Shown here one piece after another: positions 41,562 to 51,722 of a stretch of DNA of 64,000 nt. The first letter of the stretch is position 1, and each line of letters begins with the position of its first letter. Source of the DNA: Pseudomonas viridiflava. GTDB taxonomy: Bacteria; Pseudomonadota; Gammaproteobacteria; Pseudomonadales; Pseudomonadaceae. Both the position numbers and the translations under genes were made by a program. The notes under the pieces are model-generated. The model made no database searches. It saw only the letters and a list, made by a program, of their open reading frames with translations, and had not been told where the DNA came from. The stretch is taken from NCBI RefSeq assembly GCF_900590755.1, contig NZ_UUOC01000050.1:124001-188000 (forward strand), read 5' to 3'.

Positions 41562-43039
41562 TAATGCTCCGGGACCCCGAGAGGGCGTTCAGCAGGTTTT
41601 TCGGTAGGCGGCGGCAGCGGCTTTTGCGCCACCGTCGGCCCGGCGCTGACGATTACCAGCTTGTCAGCGCTCAAGTGTTTGCTCATTGCAGCTTTGACCT
41701 GCTCGACCGTCACGGCTTGCGACTGGGTCATGAAGTCTTCGAGGTAAGTCAGCGGCAAGTCATAAAAGCCGATGGCGCCCAATTGGCCGACAATCGCCGA
41801 GTTGCTGGCAGCGGTCAGCGGGAAGCTGCCCGCCAGTTCACGCTTGGCGTCGTCCAGTTCTTTCTGGGTCGGGCCGTTGGCGAGGAAGTCGCGAACGATG
41901 TCCTGCACCAGTTTCAGAGTGTTTTCGCTGAGTTCGGCGCGGGTCTGCAAACCGATCATGAACGGACCCTGAGTCTGCATCGGGGTGAAGCCCGACGACA
42001 CGCCGTAAGTCAGGCCGCGTTTTTCCCGTACTTCAGTCATCAGACGGCTGCCGAAGCCGCCACCGCCCAGTACCGAGTTGCCCAGCGACAGCGCGGCAAA
42101 GTCCGGGTCATCACGGGTAATGCCCAATTGCGCGAGCATCAGATGAGTCTGCTTGGACGGGAACTCGATGTGAGTCTCGCCCGCCTTGGGTTCAACCGGC
42201 GTCGGCAGCTTGGCCAGCGCCGGACCTTTAGGCAGCGACGCGGACACTTGGGCCGCAACCGCCTGAGCTTCCTCGCGGGACAAGTCGCCCACCAGCGCAA
42301 TCACCGCGTTGCCAGCAGCGTAGGCCTTGGTGTGGAAAGCCTTGAGCTGAGCGATGGTGATCGCCGGGATGGTCTTCTCGGTGCCTTCGCTTGGGTGACC
42401 ATAAGGGTGATCGCCGTACAGACGCTTGAACAATTCTTTACCGGCCAGCGAACCTGGGTTCTGCTTCTGGTATTCGAAACTCGCCAACAGCTGGTTCTTG
42501 ATGCGCGCCAGTGAGTCCGCCGGGAAGGTCGGTTTGCCCACCACTTCCGAGAACAGCTTCAAGGCCGGTTCGCGTTTGTCGGTGGCGCTAAGGCTACGCA
42601 GCGACGCCACAGCCATGTCGCGATAAGCGCCATTGCCGAAGTCAGCGCCCAGGCCATCGAAGCCCTGGGCGATAGCGGTGACATCCTTGCCTTTGACGCC
42701 TTCGTTGAGCATGGCGTTGGTCAGCACGGCGATGCCGGGAGTTTTTTGATCCTGACTGCTGCCGGCGGCGAACGTCAGGCGCATGTCGAACATCGGCAGT
42801 TCGCGAGCTTCGACGAACAGCACCTTGGCGCCTTCAGCGGTTTGCCAGGTCTGGATGTTCAGGGCGCGCCTCGCGGGTGCCTTGCCATCGAGTTCCTTGA
42901 GCGACTCAAGGGCAGGGCGGGCAGGTGCGGCGGAGCTGGCGGTGTCTTCAGCCAGAACGCTCTGTGCTGCGAAAACACTGAGGCCAGTGGTCAGCAGCAG
43001 GCCGAACAACGTTTTACGGGGGCCGTTGCGCTCACTCAT
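41561..43039 (-). CDS. M16 family peptidase, non-catalytic subunit type
   Basis: The 492-residue protein has a signal peptide (cleavage near VLA/EDT, residue 30). It has the two-domain M16 fold, but at the position of the HxxEH zinc motif it has LTNAMLNEG, so it lacks the catalytic residues. The C-terminal EVREKRGLTYGVSSGF arginine/tyrosine pair, used for substrate binding by the non-catalytic half, is kept. It partners the catalytic subunit encoded immediately upstream (4-bp overlap), like two-subunit processing peptidases. Confidence 0.93.
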   Translation of the reverse strand: MSERNGPRKTLFGLLLTTGLSVFAAQSVLAEDTASSAAPARPALESLKELDGKAPARRALNIQTWQTAEGAKVLFVEARELPMFDMRLTFAAGSSQDQKTPGIAVLTNAMLNEGVKGKDVTAIAQGFDGLGADFGNGAYRDMAVASLRSLSATDKREPALKLFSEVVGKPTFPADSLARIKNQLLASFEYQKQNPGSLAGKELFKRLYGDHPYGHPSEGTEKTIPAITIAQLKAFHTKAYAAGNAVIALVGDLSREEAQAVAAQVSASLPKGPALAKLPTPVEPKAGETHIEFPSKQTHLMLAQLGITRDDPDFAALSLGNSVLGGGGFGSRLMTEVREKRGLTYGVSSGFTPMQTQGPFMIGLQTRAELSENTLKLVQDIVRDFLANGPTQKELDDAKRELAGSFPLTAASNSAIVGQLGAIGFYDLPLTYLEDFMTQSQAVTVEQVKAAMSKHLSADKLVIVSAGPTVAQKPLPPPTEKPAERPLGVPEH

Positions 43040-44388
43040 TTTGCTTTCTCCTCAGGCAGAACGTGCGCAACGCTGAGGCGCTCACGGGTGAAATAGGTGC
43101 TGGCGGCTTTCTGAATGTCGGCCGGGGTTACGCTTTGCAGCGCAGCCAGTTCCTCGTCGATCAGTTTCCACGACAGGCCCACGGTTTCCAGTTCGCCGAT
43201 GGTGCTGGCCTGAGAGGTGATCGAGTCACGCTCGAAGACCAGACTGGCGATCACTTGCGCCCGAACCCGCTCCAGCTCATTGGCGGTTGGCGGCTTGGTT
43301 TTCAGATCGTTGAGCAGACGCCAGATACCGGCTTCGACGTCAGCCAGGGTTTTCTTCTTCTGTACGTTCGGTGTGGCGTTGATGGTGAACAGGCTGTCGC
43401 CACGGGCGAACGGGTCGTAACTGGCACCGGCACCGGAGACCAGCTCTTCGCCGCGCTCCAGTTGAGTGGCGATGCGAGCGCTGTAGCCGCCGTCGAGCAG
43501 GGCCGAGATCAGACGCAGCGCGTTGACCGAGCGCGGATCTTCTGCGGTGGCCAGACTCGGTACGTTGAAGCCATACATCAAGGTTGGCAGTTGGGTCTGT
43601 ACGTGCAGGGTGATCCGACGCTCGCCCGGTTCGGCCAGCTCCAGGGGTTTTTTCGACGGTGGTACTTCGCGGCGCGGGACCGGGCCAAAGAAGCGTTCGG
43701 CCAAGGCTTTGACTTCATCCGGCTTCACGTCACCGACCACCACCAGCGTGGCGTTGTTCGGCGCATACCAGGACTCGTACCAGTGGCGCAGCTCCTCGAC
43801 CTTCATGCGCTCCAGGTCAGCCATCCAGCCGATGGTTGGCGTGTGATAGCCGCTGGCCGGGTAGGCCATGGCCTTGAAGCGCTCATAGGCTTTGGAGGTC
43901 GGCTTGTCATCGGTGCGTAGACGACGCTCTTCCTTGATGACTTCGATTTCGCGGCTGAACTCATCGGCTGGCAGCTTCAGGCTGGCCATGCGGTCGGCCT
44001 CAAGCTCGAAAGCGACGGCCAGACGATCACGGGCCAGGACCTGGTAATAAGCGGTGTAGTCGTCGCTGGTGAAGGCGTTTTCTTCTGCGCCGAGATCGCG
44101 CAGGATCAGCGAAGCTTCGCCAGGCCCGGTTTTCGAGCTGCCTTTGAACATCATGTGCTCAAGGGCATGGGACAGGCCGGTCTGGCCCGGCGTCTCGTAG
44201 CTGGAGCCGACTTTGTACCAGATCTGGGAAACCACCACGGGCGCGCGGTGATCTTCGCGAACAACAACCTTGAGGCCGTTTTCGAGGGTGAATTCATGGG
44301 TAGGTTGCGGGTCGGCGGCCATTGCACCGAATGGCAGACAAATTGTGCCGAACAGCAGGCCTGCGGCACGGCGGGCTAGAGCATTCAT
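43036..44388 (-). CDS. M16 family zinc metallopeptidase, catalytic subunit type
   Basis: The 450-residue protein has a signal peptide (cleavage near MAA, residue 25) and the inverted zinc motif H74-x-x-E77-H78 in GLSHALEHMMFKG. The third ligand is probably the glutamate around residue 130 in FELEADRM. It is a periplasmic pitrilysin-family peptidase. The ATG at 44388 is chosen; the frame remains open far upstream, but that stretch lacks protein character. First gene of the operon with the inactive partner and rsmD, and divergent from ftsY. Confidence 0.93.
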   Translation of the reverse strand: MNALARRAAGLLFGTICLPFGAMAADPQPTHEFTLENGLKVVVREDHRAPVVVSQIWYKVGSSYETPGQTGLSHALEHMMFKGSSKTGPGEASLILRDLGAEENAFTSDDYTAYYQVLARDRLAVAFELEADRMASLKLPADEFSREIEVIKEERRLRTDDKPTSKAYERFKAMAYPASGYHTPTIGWMADLERMKVEELRHWYESWYAPNNATLVVVGDVKPDEVKALAERFFGPVPRREVPPSKKPLELAEPGERRITLHVQTQLPTLMYGFNVPSLATAEDPRSVNALRLISALLDGGYSARIATQLERGEELVSGAGASYDPFARGDSLFTINATPNVQKKKTLADVEAGIWRLLNDLKTKPPTANELERVRAQVIASLVFERDSITSQASTIGELETVGLSWKLIDEELAALQSVTPADIQKAASTYFTRERLSVAHVLPEEKAK

Positions 44389-44716
44389 TCGTAATTTGAA
44401 CCTGTAAGACGGCCCGTTTGAACTTAGCGTCCACGGGCGCGGGGGTGTTAGGATAGCGGTCCGTTTGCGCCGCGACCACGACAAAGATGTAGGAATGTTC
44501 GGATAAGAGGTCAGCCACAACGCAGAGCCCCTGTAGGAGCTGCCGCAGGCTGCGAATCGGTTTCGAACCCGCACGAATGTCATGAGGCCGCGAGGTGTAG
44601 CTGCGTGTAGCTGGCCTGCCGCTGAACAAGCAGGCATAAACGTAGTCTGTTTCGCATACCAGAATTTTTCAGAGGCGCCGCTCTGGCGCGTCGCTACCTT
44701 GAGATAGCCGTCATCC
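44389..44716. other. Intergenic region between M16 peptidase operon and ftsY
   Basis: The 328-bp divergent spacer contains one solitary class C REP half-element (about 44531-44557, one mismatch) and presumably both promoters. I see no convincing hexamers, RNA gene or small coding frame. Confidence 0.5.
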
Positions 44717-46293
<1,577 letters not shown>

Positions 46294-46297
<4 letters not shown>

Positions 46298-46965
46298 TTC
46301 GTTTCGAACAGGTCGGTAAACGCTATCCGAACGGACACGTCGGCTTGCATGAGCTGAGCTTTCGAGTGCGTCGTGGCGAGTTTCTGTTCGTGACTGGCCA
46401 CTCCGGCGCGGGCAAAAGTACCTTGCTGCGCCTGCTGCTGGCCATGGAGCGCCCAACCACCGGCAAACTGCTGCTGGCCGGTCAGGATCTCGGGCAGATC
46501 AGCAACGCACAGATTCCGTTTTTGCGGCGCCAGATCGGCGTCGTGTTCCAGAACCACCAGTTGCTGTTTGACCGGACGGTGTTCAACAACATCGCCTTGC
46601 CGTTGCAGATACTGGGGCTGTCCAAGGCGGAAATCACCAAACGGGTGGATTCTGCACTTGAGCGCGTTGCATTGGGCGACAAGGCCGAGCTTTACCCTGG
46701 CGACTTGTCCACCGGACAACAGCAGCGGGTCGGCATCGCCCGGGCTATCGTTCACCGTCCGGCCTTGCTGCTCGCCGATGAACCGACCGGTAACCTCGAT
46801 CCACGATTGGCAGCCGAAATCATGGGTGTGTTTGAAGACATCAACCGACTGGGCACCAGCGTGTTGATCGCCAGCCACGATTTGGCACTGATCGCTCGCA
46901 TGCGTCACCGCATGCTGACCTTGCAGCGCGGTCGATTGATCGGCGACGGGGAGGCTGGGGTATGA
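46294..46965 (+). CDS. ftsE: Cell division ATP-binding protein FtsE
   Basis: The 223-residue ABC ATPase has Walker A GHSGAGKST, signature LSTGQQQRVGIARAIV and Walker B LLLADEPTGNLDP. With FtsX it activates periplasmic peptidoglycan hydrolysis at the septum. It starts MIRFEQVGKRYPNGHVGL as usual. Both ends overlap neighbours by 4 bp (ftsY and ftsX). Confidence 0.98.
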
Positions 46966-47993
46966 GTGCCACTCGTTCGCCAAAGGTCTCTGAGCGCGTA
47001 TCGCCAAAGGCCGCCGAGCCTGATCCGAAGAAAAAACCGAAGAAAAACAGCCACGACGATGACGGCCCGGATTTCGGCACGCTGTTCAACGCCTGGCTGG
47101 AAAGCCACCGTTCAAGCCTGATTGACAGCCTGCGACGTCTGGGCAAGCAGCCAATTGGCAGCTTCTTCACCTGTCTGGTGATGGCGATTGCCTTGAGCCT
47201 GCCCATGGGCCTGTCGTTGCTGTTGAACAACGTCGAGCGTCTGGGCGGTTCATGGCAGCGCGCTGCGCAGATTTCGATCTATCTGAAGCTTGATGCCAGC
47301 GCCAGCCAGGGCGAAAGCCTGCGTAACGAAATCAGATTGATGCCGGGTGTTGCCGAGGCCGAGTACATCAGCCGCGAACAGGCGCTGGCCGAGTTTCAGC
47401 AGCAGTCCGGTCTGGGTGAGGCGCTCAAGGAGTTGCCGAACAACCCGCTGCCGGGCGTGGTGCTGGTCACTCCGGATGAAGTCGACAAGCCTGCGCTGGA
47501 AGCCTTGCGCACTCAATTGGCAGGCATGCCGCACGTCGAGCAGGCGCAGCTGGATCTGGTCTGGGTAGAGCGTCTGGCGGCGATTCTCAAGCTGGGCGAC
47601 CGGTTTGTGTTTGGTCTGACCGTGCTATTGGTTTCGGCGCTGCTGCTGGTCATTGGTAACACCATCCGTCTGCACATCGAGAACCGTCGCACCGAAATCG
47701 AAGTCATCAAGCTGGTGGGCGGCACCGATAGTTATGTACGGCGCCCGTTCCTTTATATGGGTGCACTCTATGGGCTGGGCGCGGGGTTCCTGTCATGGGG
47801 CGTGCTGGCGTTTGGCCTGGATTGGCTCAACGACGCTGTGATTGGGCTTGCCGGATTGTACGGAAGTGATTTTTCTCTGGCTGGCGTTCCGGCGTCCGAT
47901 GGTCTATCACTCTTGCTTGGAGCGGTGTTGTTGGGGTATATCGGTGCATGGATCGCAGTAGCACGCCATTTACGTGAGCTGGCACCTCGTTAA
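46962..47993 (+). CDS. ftsX: Cell division protein FtsX
   Basis: The 343-residue membrane partner of FtsE has a long charged N-terminal cytoplasmic tail (~60 residues, KKKPKKNSHDDD), a first helix near residues 65-85, a periplasmic loop for amidase-activator contact, and three C-terminal helices with ENRRTEIEVIKLVGGTDSYVRRPFLYMGALYGLGAG. Usual FtsX length is about 300-350. It is followed by the rpoH promoter region. Confidence 0.97.
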   Translation: MSATRSPKVSERVSPKAAEPDPKKKPKKNSHDDDGPDFGTLFNAWLESHRSSLIDSLRRLGKQPIGSFFTCLVMAIALSLPMGLSLLLNNVERLGGSWQRAAQISIYLKLDASASQGESLRNEIRLMPGVAEAEYISREQALAEFQQQSGLGEALKELPNNPLPGVVLVTPDEVDKPALEALRTQLAGMPHVEQAQLDLVWVERLAAILKLGDRFVFGLTVLLVSALLLVIGNTIRLHIENRRTEIEVIKLVGGTDSYVRRPFLYMGALYGLGAGFLSWGVLAFGLDWLNDAVIGLAGLYGSDFSLAGVPASDGLSLLLGAVLLGYIGAWIAVARHLRELAPR

Positions 47994-48026
47994 ATTAATC
48001 TTCATGTATTGACATATCTAAATATG

Positions 48027-48054
48027 GGAACTTGTCTCGCGGTTCCCGGTCAAT
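48027..48054 (+). promoter_or_regulatory. Probable AlgU/RpoE-type promoter of rpoH
   Basis: GGAACTT (48027-48033) and TCAAT (48050-48054), separated by 16 bp, match the extracytoplasmic sigma consensus (GAACTT-N16-TCnnA). AlgU control of rpoH is known in P. aeruginosa. A sigma-70-like TTGACA at 48009-48014 lacks a good -10. Confidence 0.65.
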
Positions 48055-48102
48055 TTTGCAGTGCTGAACTGCACGAGTCATGTGACGGAGGTAACATTTC
48101 GT

Positions 48103-48957
48103 ATGACCACTTCTTTGCAACCTGCGTATGCCTTAGTCCCGGGTGCGAACCTGGAAGCCTATGTGCACACGGTAAACAGCATCCCTTTGCTGACACCTGA
48201 GCAGGAGCGTGAACTGGCTGAGAGTCTCTATTATGAGCAGGATCTGGGGGCGGCTCGGCAGATGGTCCTCGCCCACCTGCGTTTTGTTGTGCATATCGCA
48301 CGCAGCTATTCGGGTTACGGTCTGGCTCAGGCTGACCTGATCCAGGAAGGTAACGTCGGCCTGATGAAGGCCGTGAAGCGCTTCAACCCGGAAATGGGTG
48401 TGCGTCTGGTGTCGTTCGCTGTGCACTGGATCAAGGCGGAAATCCACGAATTCATCCTGCGCAACTGGCGCATCGTGAAAGTCGCGACCACCAAGGCCCA
48501 GCGCAAGCTGTTCTTCAACCTGCGCAGCCAGAAGAAACGTCTGGCCTGGCTGAACAACGAAGAAGTCCATCGCGTGGCCGAAAGCCTCGGCGTGGAGCCT
48601 CGTGAAGTGCGGGAGATGGAAAGCCGCCTGACCGGTCACGACATGGCATTCGACCCGGCGGCTGAAGCCGACGATGACAGCGCGTTCCAGTCGCCAGCCA
48701 ACTATCTGGAAGACCACCGTTACGACCCGGCACGTCAGCTGGAAGATTCCGACTGGACCGACAATTCCACGGCCAATCTGCATCAGGCCCTGGATGTGCT
48801 GGACGACCGCAGCCGCGACATCCTCTACCAGCGCTGGCTGGCGGAAGAGAAAGCGACCCTGCATGACCTGGCGCAGAAGTACAACGTCTCCGCCGAGCGT
48901 ATTCGTCAGCTTGAGAAGAGCGCGATGAACAAGCTCAAGTTGTCGATCGCTGCGTAA
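48103..48957 (+). CDS. rpoH: Heat-shock sigma factor RpoH (sigma-32)
   Basis: The 284-residue sigma factor has region 1.2/2 with YVHTVNSIPLLTPEQERELAE, the RpoH-box-containing middle (RKLFFNLRSQKKRLAWLN), region 2 DLIQEGNVGLMKAVKRFNPEMGVRLVSFAVHWIKAEIHEFILRNW, and region 4 helix-turn-helix ATLHDLAQKYNVSAERIRQLEKSAMNKLK. It directs transcription of heat-shock genes. A GGAGGT ribosome site precedes the ATG at 48103. An ECF-type promoter lies upstream and a strong terminator downstream. Confidence 0.98.
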   Translation: MTTSLQPAYALVPGANLEAYVHTVNSIPLLTPEQERELAESLYYEQDLGAARQMVLAHLRFVVHIARSYSGYGLAQADLIQEGNVGLMKAVKRFNPEMGVRLVSFAVHWIKAEIHEFILRNWRIVKVATTKAQRKLFFNLRSQKKRLAWLNNEEVHRVAESLGVEPREVREMESRLTGHDMAFDPAAEADDDSAFQSPANYLEDHRYDPARQLEDSDWTDNSTANLHQALDVLDDRSRDILYQRWLAEEKATLHDLAQKYNVSAERIRQLEKSAMNKLKLSIAA

Positions 48958-48977
48958 AGCTGCTTCGCCAACACAAA

Positions 48978-49014
48978 GAAACGCCCTGATCGGGAACCGG
49001 TCAGGGCGTTTTTT
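48978..49014 (+). terminator. Rho-independent terminator after rpoH
   Basis: The stem AAACGCCCTGA / TCAGGGCGTTT with a run of T begins 20 bp after the rpoH stop. Confidence 0.9.
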
Positions 49015-49036
49015 GTTTGTGAACCGGAGTGACGAC

Positions 49037-49126
49037 GTGGGACCGGCTTTAGCCGGGAAGGCAACAGTGCAGGCGATACATCTGCAGCGGATGCACCGGC
49101 CTCTTCCCGGCTAAAGCCGGTCCCAC
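49037..49126. repeat. REP hairpin, class B
   Basis: Perfect 24-bp arms at 49037-49060 and 49103-49126, between the convergent rpoH and mtgA genes. Confidence 0.9.
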
Positions 49127-49148
49127 GGATTCGTCTGACTCCGGCGGG

Positions 49149-49859
49149 TTACCACTTACGGCTGTGATTCAGCCCCATCAGATACTCATCCCCACCCAAC
49201 TGGCGCATCTGCTGGCGAATCCAGCTGGCACGCCCGGCGACGTAGCTGCTCGGATGACCGGCGCTCCATTCGCGGGGGTTGGGCAGCACGGCGGCCAGAT
49301 AGCTGGCCTGCTGTGTGGAGAGCGCGCTGGCGTTGACGCCGAAGTGATGCTGCGCAGCGGCTTGGGCGCCGAACACGCCGTCGTCCCATTCCACGCTGTT
49401 GAGGTACACCTCAAGAATGCGTTGCTTGGACCAGAGTATTTCGATCAACCCGGTAAACCACGCTTCCAGGCCTTTGCGCAGATAGCTGCGACCCGACCAC
49501 AGGAACAGGTTTTTCGATACTTGCTGGCTCAGGGTGCTGGCGCCACGTACTGATCCGCCCAGCTCGTTGTGGGCGATGGCCGCTTGAATCGCCTCGACGT
49601 CGAAGCCCCAATGCTCGGCGAACTTCTGATCTTCGCCAGCAATGACCGCGACTTTGAGGTCGTTGGAGATCTTCGCCCACGGCTGCCAGGTGCGCTGCAG
49701 ATCAATAGGTTTGCCGTCGACCCATGATTCAATCTTGCGCTCGACCATCAACGCCGTGCCCGGTGGCGGCACGAAACGGAAGATCACGACCAGCAACACG
49801 CTGCCCGCTGCAAACCAGAGCAGGGCTTTGATGAAAAGAGTTACTAATGAACGCAGCAT
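49149..49859 (-). CDS. mtgA: Monofunctional peptidoglycan glycosyltransferase
   Basis: The 236-residue GT51 enzyme polymerises lipid II glycan strands. A single N-terminal membrane helix (about residues 7-29) anchors it. The catalytic glutamate is in VAVIAGEDQKFAEHWGFD, followed by GASTLSQQVSKNLFLWSGRSYLRKGLEAWFTGLIE and KQRILEVYLNSVEWDDGVFGAQAAAQHHFG. No transpeptidase domain follows, as expected. Divergent from the DUF423 gene. Confidence 0.97.
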   Translation of the reverse strand: MLRSLVTLFIKALLWFAAGSVLLVVIFRFVPPPGTALMVERKIESWVDGKPIDLQRTWQPWAKISNDLKVAVIAGEDQKFAEHWGFDVEAIQAAIAHNELGGSVRGASTLSQQVSKNLFLWSGRSYLRKGLEAWFTGLIEILWSKQRILEVYLNSVEWDDGVFGAQAAAQHHFGVNASALSTQQASYLAAVLPNPREWSAGHPSSYVAGRASWIRQQMRQLGGDEYLMGLNHSRKW

Positions 49860-49933
49860 AGAGATGGCTTGGCCGAACCCGTTGAGCGGGCCATTATACA
49901 GACCATGCGCCTTTGAACGATTTGGAGTTGGAA

Positions 49934-50311
49934 ATGGTTCGTACCTTTTTGATGTTGGCAGCTTTTTTCGGCTTTACCGGCGTGGCTTTGGGGGCCTTTG
50001 CTGCCCATGGTTTGAAGAATCGCTTGAGCGCTGAATACCTGGCGATTTTCCACACCGGCGTGCTTTACCAGCTGATTCATGCCCTGGCGATCCTGGGCGT
50101 GGCGGTGCTGGCGGCGCAGCTTCCGGGCCGTTTGATGACCATGGCGGGTTGGTCCTTTGCGCTGGGTATCGTGCTGTTTTCCGGCAGCCTGTACGTGCTG
50201 ACCCTGACCGGCATCAGCAAGCTGGGGATCATCACCCCGTTTGGCGGCCTGGCGTTTTTGGTGGGTTGGGCACTGCTGGGGTTGACCGCGTGGCGGTTGG
50301 GTGGGGTTTGA
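49934..50311 (+). CDS. DUF423 family small membrane protein
   Basis: The 125-residue protein has four predicted helices and the DUF423 pattern: FFGFTGVALGAFAAHGLKNRLSAEYLAIFHTGVLYQLIHALAI, then FSGSLYVLTLTGISKLGIITPFGGLAFLVGWALLG. Function unknown. I chose the ATG at 49934, preceded by GGAG. Confidence 0.92.
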   Translation: MVRTFLMLAAFFGFTGVALGAFAAHGLKNRLSAEYLAIFHTGVLYQLIHALAILGVAVLAAQLPGRLMTMAGWSFALGIVLFSGSLYVLTLTGISKLGIITPFGGLAFLVGWALLGLTAWRLGGV

Positions 50312-50330
50312 ACCCTGTTGAGCTTTTATA

Positions 50331-50420
50331 GTGGGACCGGCTTTAGCCGGGAAGAGGGCAGTACATCCCATACATCCGTTGTGTAGCGCATGCCGTCTTC
50401 CCGGCTAAAGCCGGTCCCAC
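50331..50420. repeat. REP hairpin, class B
   Basis: Perfect 24-bp arms at 50331-50354 and 50397-50420, in the gap between the DUF423 gene and thiS. Confidence 0.9.
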
Positions 50421-50526
50421 AAGGTTCATGTGTATCCGCCCGGGACGAATGGCATGGCTTTACCTTGGTCATACCGCCTGATCGGGCTAGAATGCTCGCC
50501 CCCAAAAATGATGGGTGCTTGCGCGT

Positions 50527-50727
50527 ATGCACATTCTGTTGAACGGTGAACCCTTTGAATTGCCCGATGGCGATACCGTCGCGGCATTGCTGACCCGCCT
50601 TGATCTTGTCGGGCGTCGCGTCGCAGTCGAGCTGAACCTGGATATCGTGCCGCGCAGCCAGCATGAGTCTACGGCGCTGAACGAAGGCGATCAGGTCGAA
50701 GTCGTCCACGCCATCGGCGGCGGCTAG
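50527..50727 (+). CDS. thiS: Thiamine biosynthesis sulfur carrier ThiS
   Basis: The 66-residue ubiquitin-fold protein ends in the Gly-Gly tail (VVHAIGGG) that is thiocarboxylated to deliver sulfur to thiazole synthase. It begins MHILLNGEPFELPDGDTVAALL. Located 53 bp upstream of thiG, its partner in the reaction. No TPP riboswitch is visible in front. Confidence 0.96.
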   Translation: MHILLNGEPFELPDGDTVAALLTRLDLVGRRVAVELNLDIVPRSQHESTALNEGDQVEVVHAIGGG

Positions 50728-50780
50728 TCTTCGGCGGTTTGATTCCCCCGGCCAGACCTCAACTTCCAAGAGGATTTCCA

Positions 50781-51575
50781 ATGAGCAACGTTCGCAGCGA
50801 CAAGCCGTTTATCCTGGCCGGTCGGACTTTCGAGTCGCGCCTGCTGGTGGGCACCGGCAAATACGTGGATATGGAACAGACCCGTCTGGCCATTGAAGCC
50901 TCGGGCGCCGAGATTGTCACGGTCGCGGTACGCCGCACCAACCTGGGCCAGAATCCGGGCGAACCGAACCTGCTGGATATCCTCCCGCCGGATCGCTACA
51001 CCATCCTGCCGAACACTGCGGGCTGCTTCGACGCCATCGAGGCCGTGCGCACCTGTCGCCTGGCCCGTGAGCTGCTCGATGGCAAGAATCTGGTGAAGCT
51101 GGAAGTCCTGGCTGACCAGAAAACCCTGTTTCCCAACGTGATCGAAACCCTCAAGGCCGCGGAAACGCTGGTCAAGGAAGGTTTCGACGTGATGGTTTAC
51201 ACCAGCGATGACCCGATTATCGCCCGGCAACTGGCGGAAATCGGCTGCATCGCGATCATGCCGCTGGCCGGTCTGATCGGCAGCGGTCTGGGGATCTGCA
51301 ACCCGTACAACCTGCAGATCATTCTGGAAGAAACCAAGGTTCCGGTGCTGGTCGATGCCGGTGTCGGTACCGCATCCGATGCCACCATTGCCATGGAACT
51401 GGGTTGTGAAGCGGTGCTGATGAACTCGGCTATCGCCCACGCTCAAGACCCGATCCTGATGGGCGCTGCCATGAAGCACGCCGTGATTGCCGGTCGCATG
51501 GCCTACCTCGCCGGCCGCATGCCGAAAAAACTCTACGCCAGCGCGTCCTCGCCGCTGGATGGGTTGATTCGGTAA
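50781..51575 (+). CDS. thiG: Thiazole synthase ThiG
   Basis: The 264-residue TIM-barrel enzyme makes the thiazole phosphate of thiamine from deoxyxylulose 5-phosphate, dehydroglycine and ThiS thiocarboxylate. Visible are FILAGRTFESRLLVGTGKY, TVAVRRTNLG, LVKLEVLADQKTLFPN with the Schiff-base lysine region, MPLAGLIGSGLGICNPYNLQII, VPVLVDAGVGTASDATIAMELG and AVLMNSAIAHAQDPILMG. I chose the ATG at 50781, with AGAGGA upstream. Confidence 0.98.
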   Translation: MSNVRSDKPFILAGRTFESRLLVGTGKYVDMEQTRLAIEASGAEIVTVAVRRTNLGQNPGEPNLLDILPPDRYTILPNTAGCFDAIEAVRTCRLARELLDGKNLVKLEVLADQKTLFPNVIETLKAAETLVKEGFDVMVYTSDDPIIARQLAEIGCIAIMPLAGLIGSGLGICNPYNLQIILEETKVPVLVDAGVGTASDATIAMELGCEAVLMNSAIAHAQDPILMGAAMKHAVIAGRMAYLAGRMPKKLYASASSPLDGLIR

Positions 51576-51586
51576 GACAGCAGTTA

Positions 51587-51675
51587 TGTAGGAGCTCACG
51601 AGCAACGCGAGGCAGCGATAGCGGTTTACCTGACACACCGCTATCGCTGCCTCGCGTTGCTCGTGAGCTCCTACA
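51587..51675. repeat. Long perfect hairpin (39-bp arms) after thiG
   Basis: Arms at 51587-51625 and 51637-51675 are perfectly complementary over 39 bp with an 11-nt loop. The outer TGTAGGAGCT resembles classes C and D, but the inner part (CACGAGCAACGCGAGGCAGC) is unlike any other element in the window. It ends 47 bp before the trmB start. Confidence 0.92.
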
Positions 51676-51722
51676 GGAAAGCACTAATTCAGATATACGC
51701 GTTGTTTGATGAGACCCTTTTG

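Noticed and set aside
50421..50526. TPP riboswitch before thiS
   Set aside because: The gap is short and lacks the conserved CTGAGA and ACCTGA thi-box elements.
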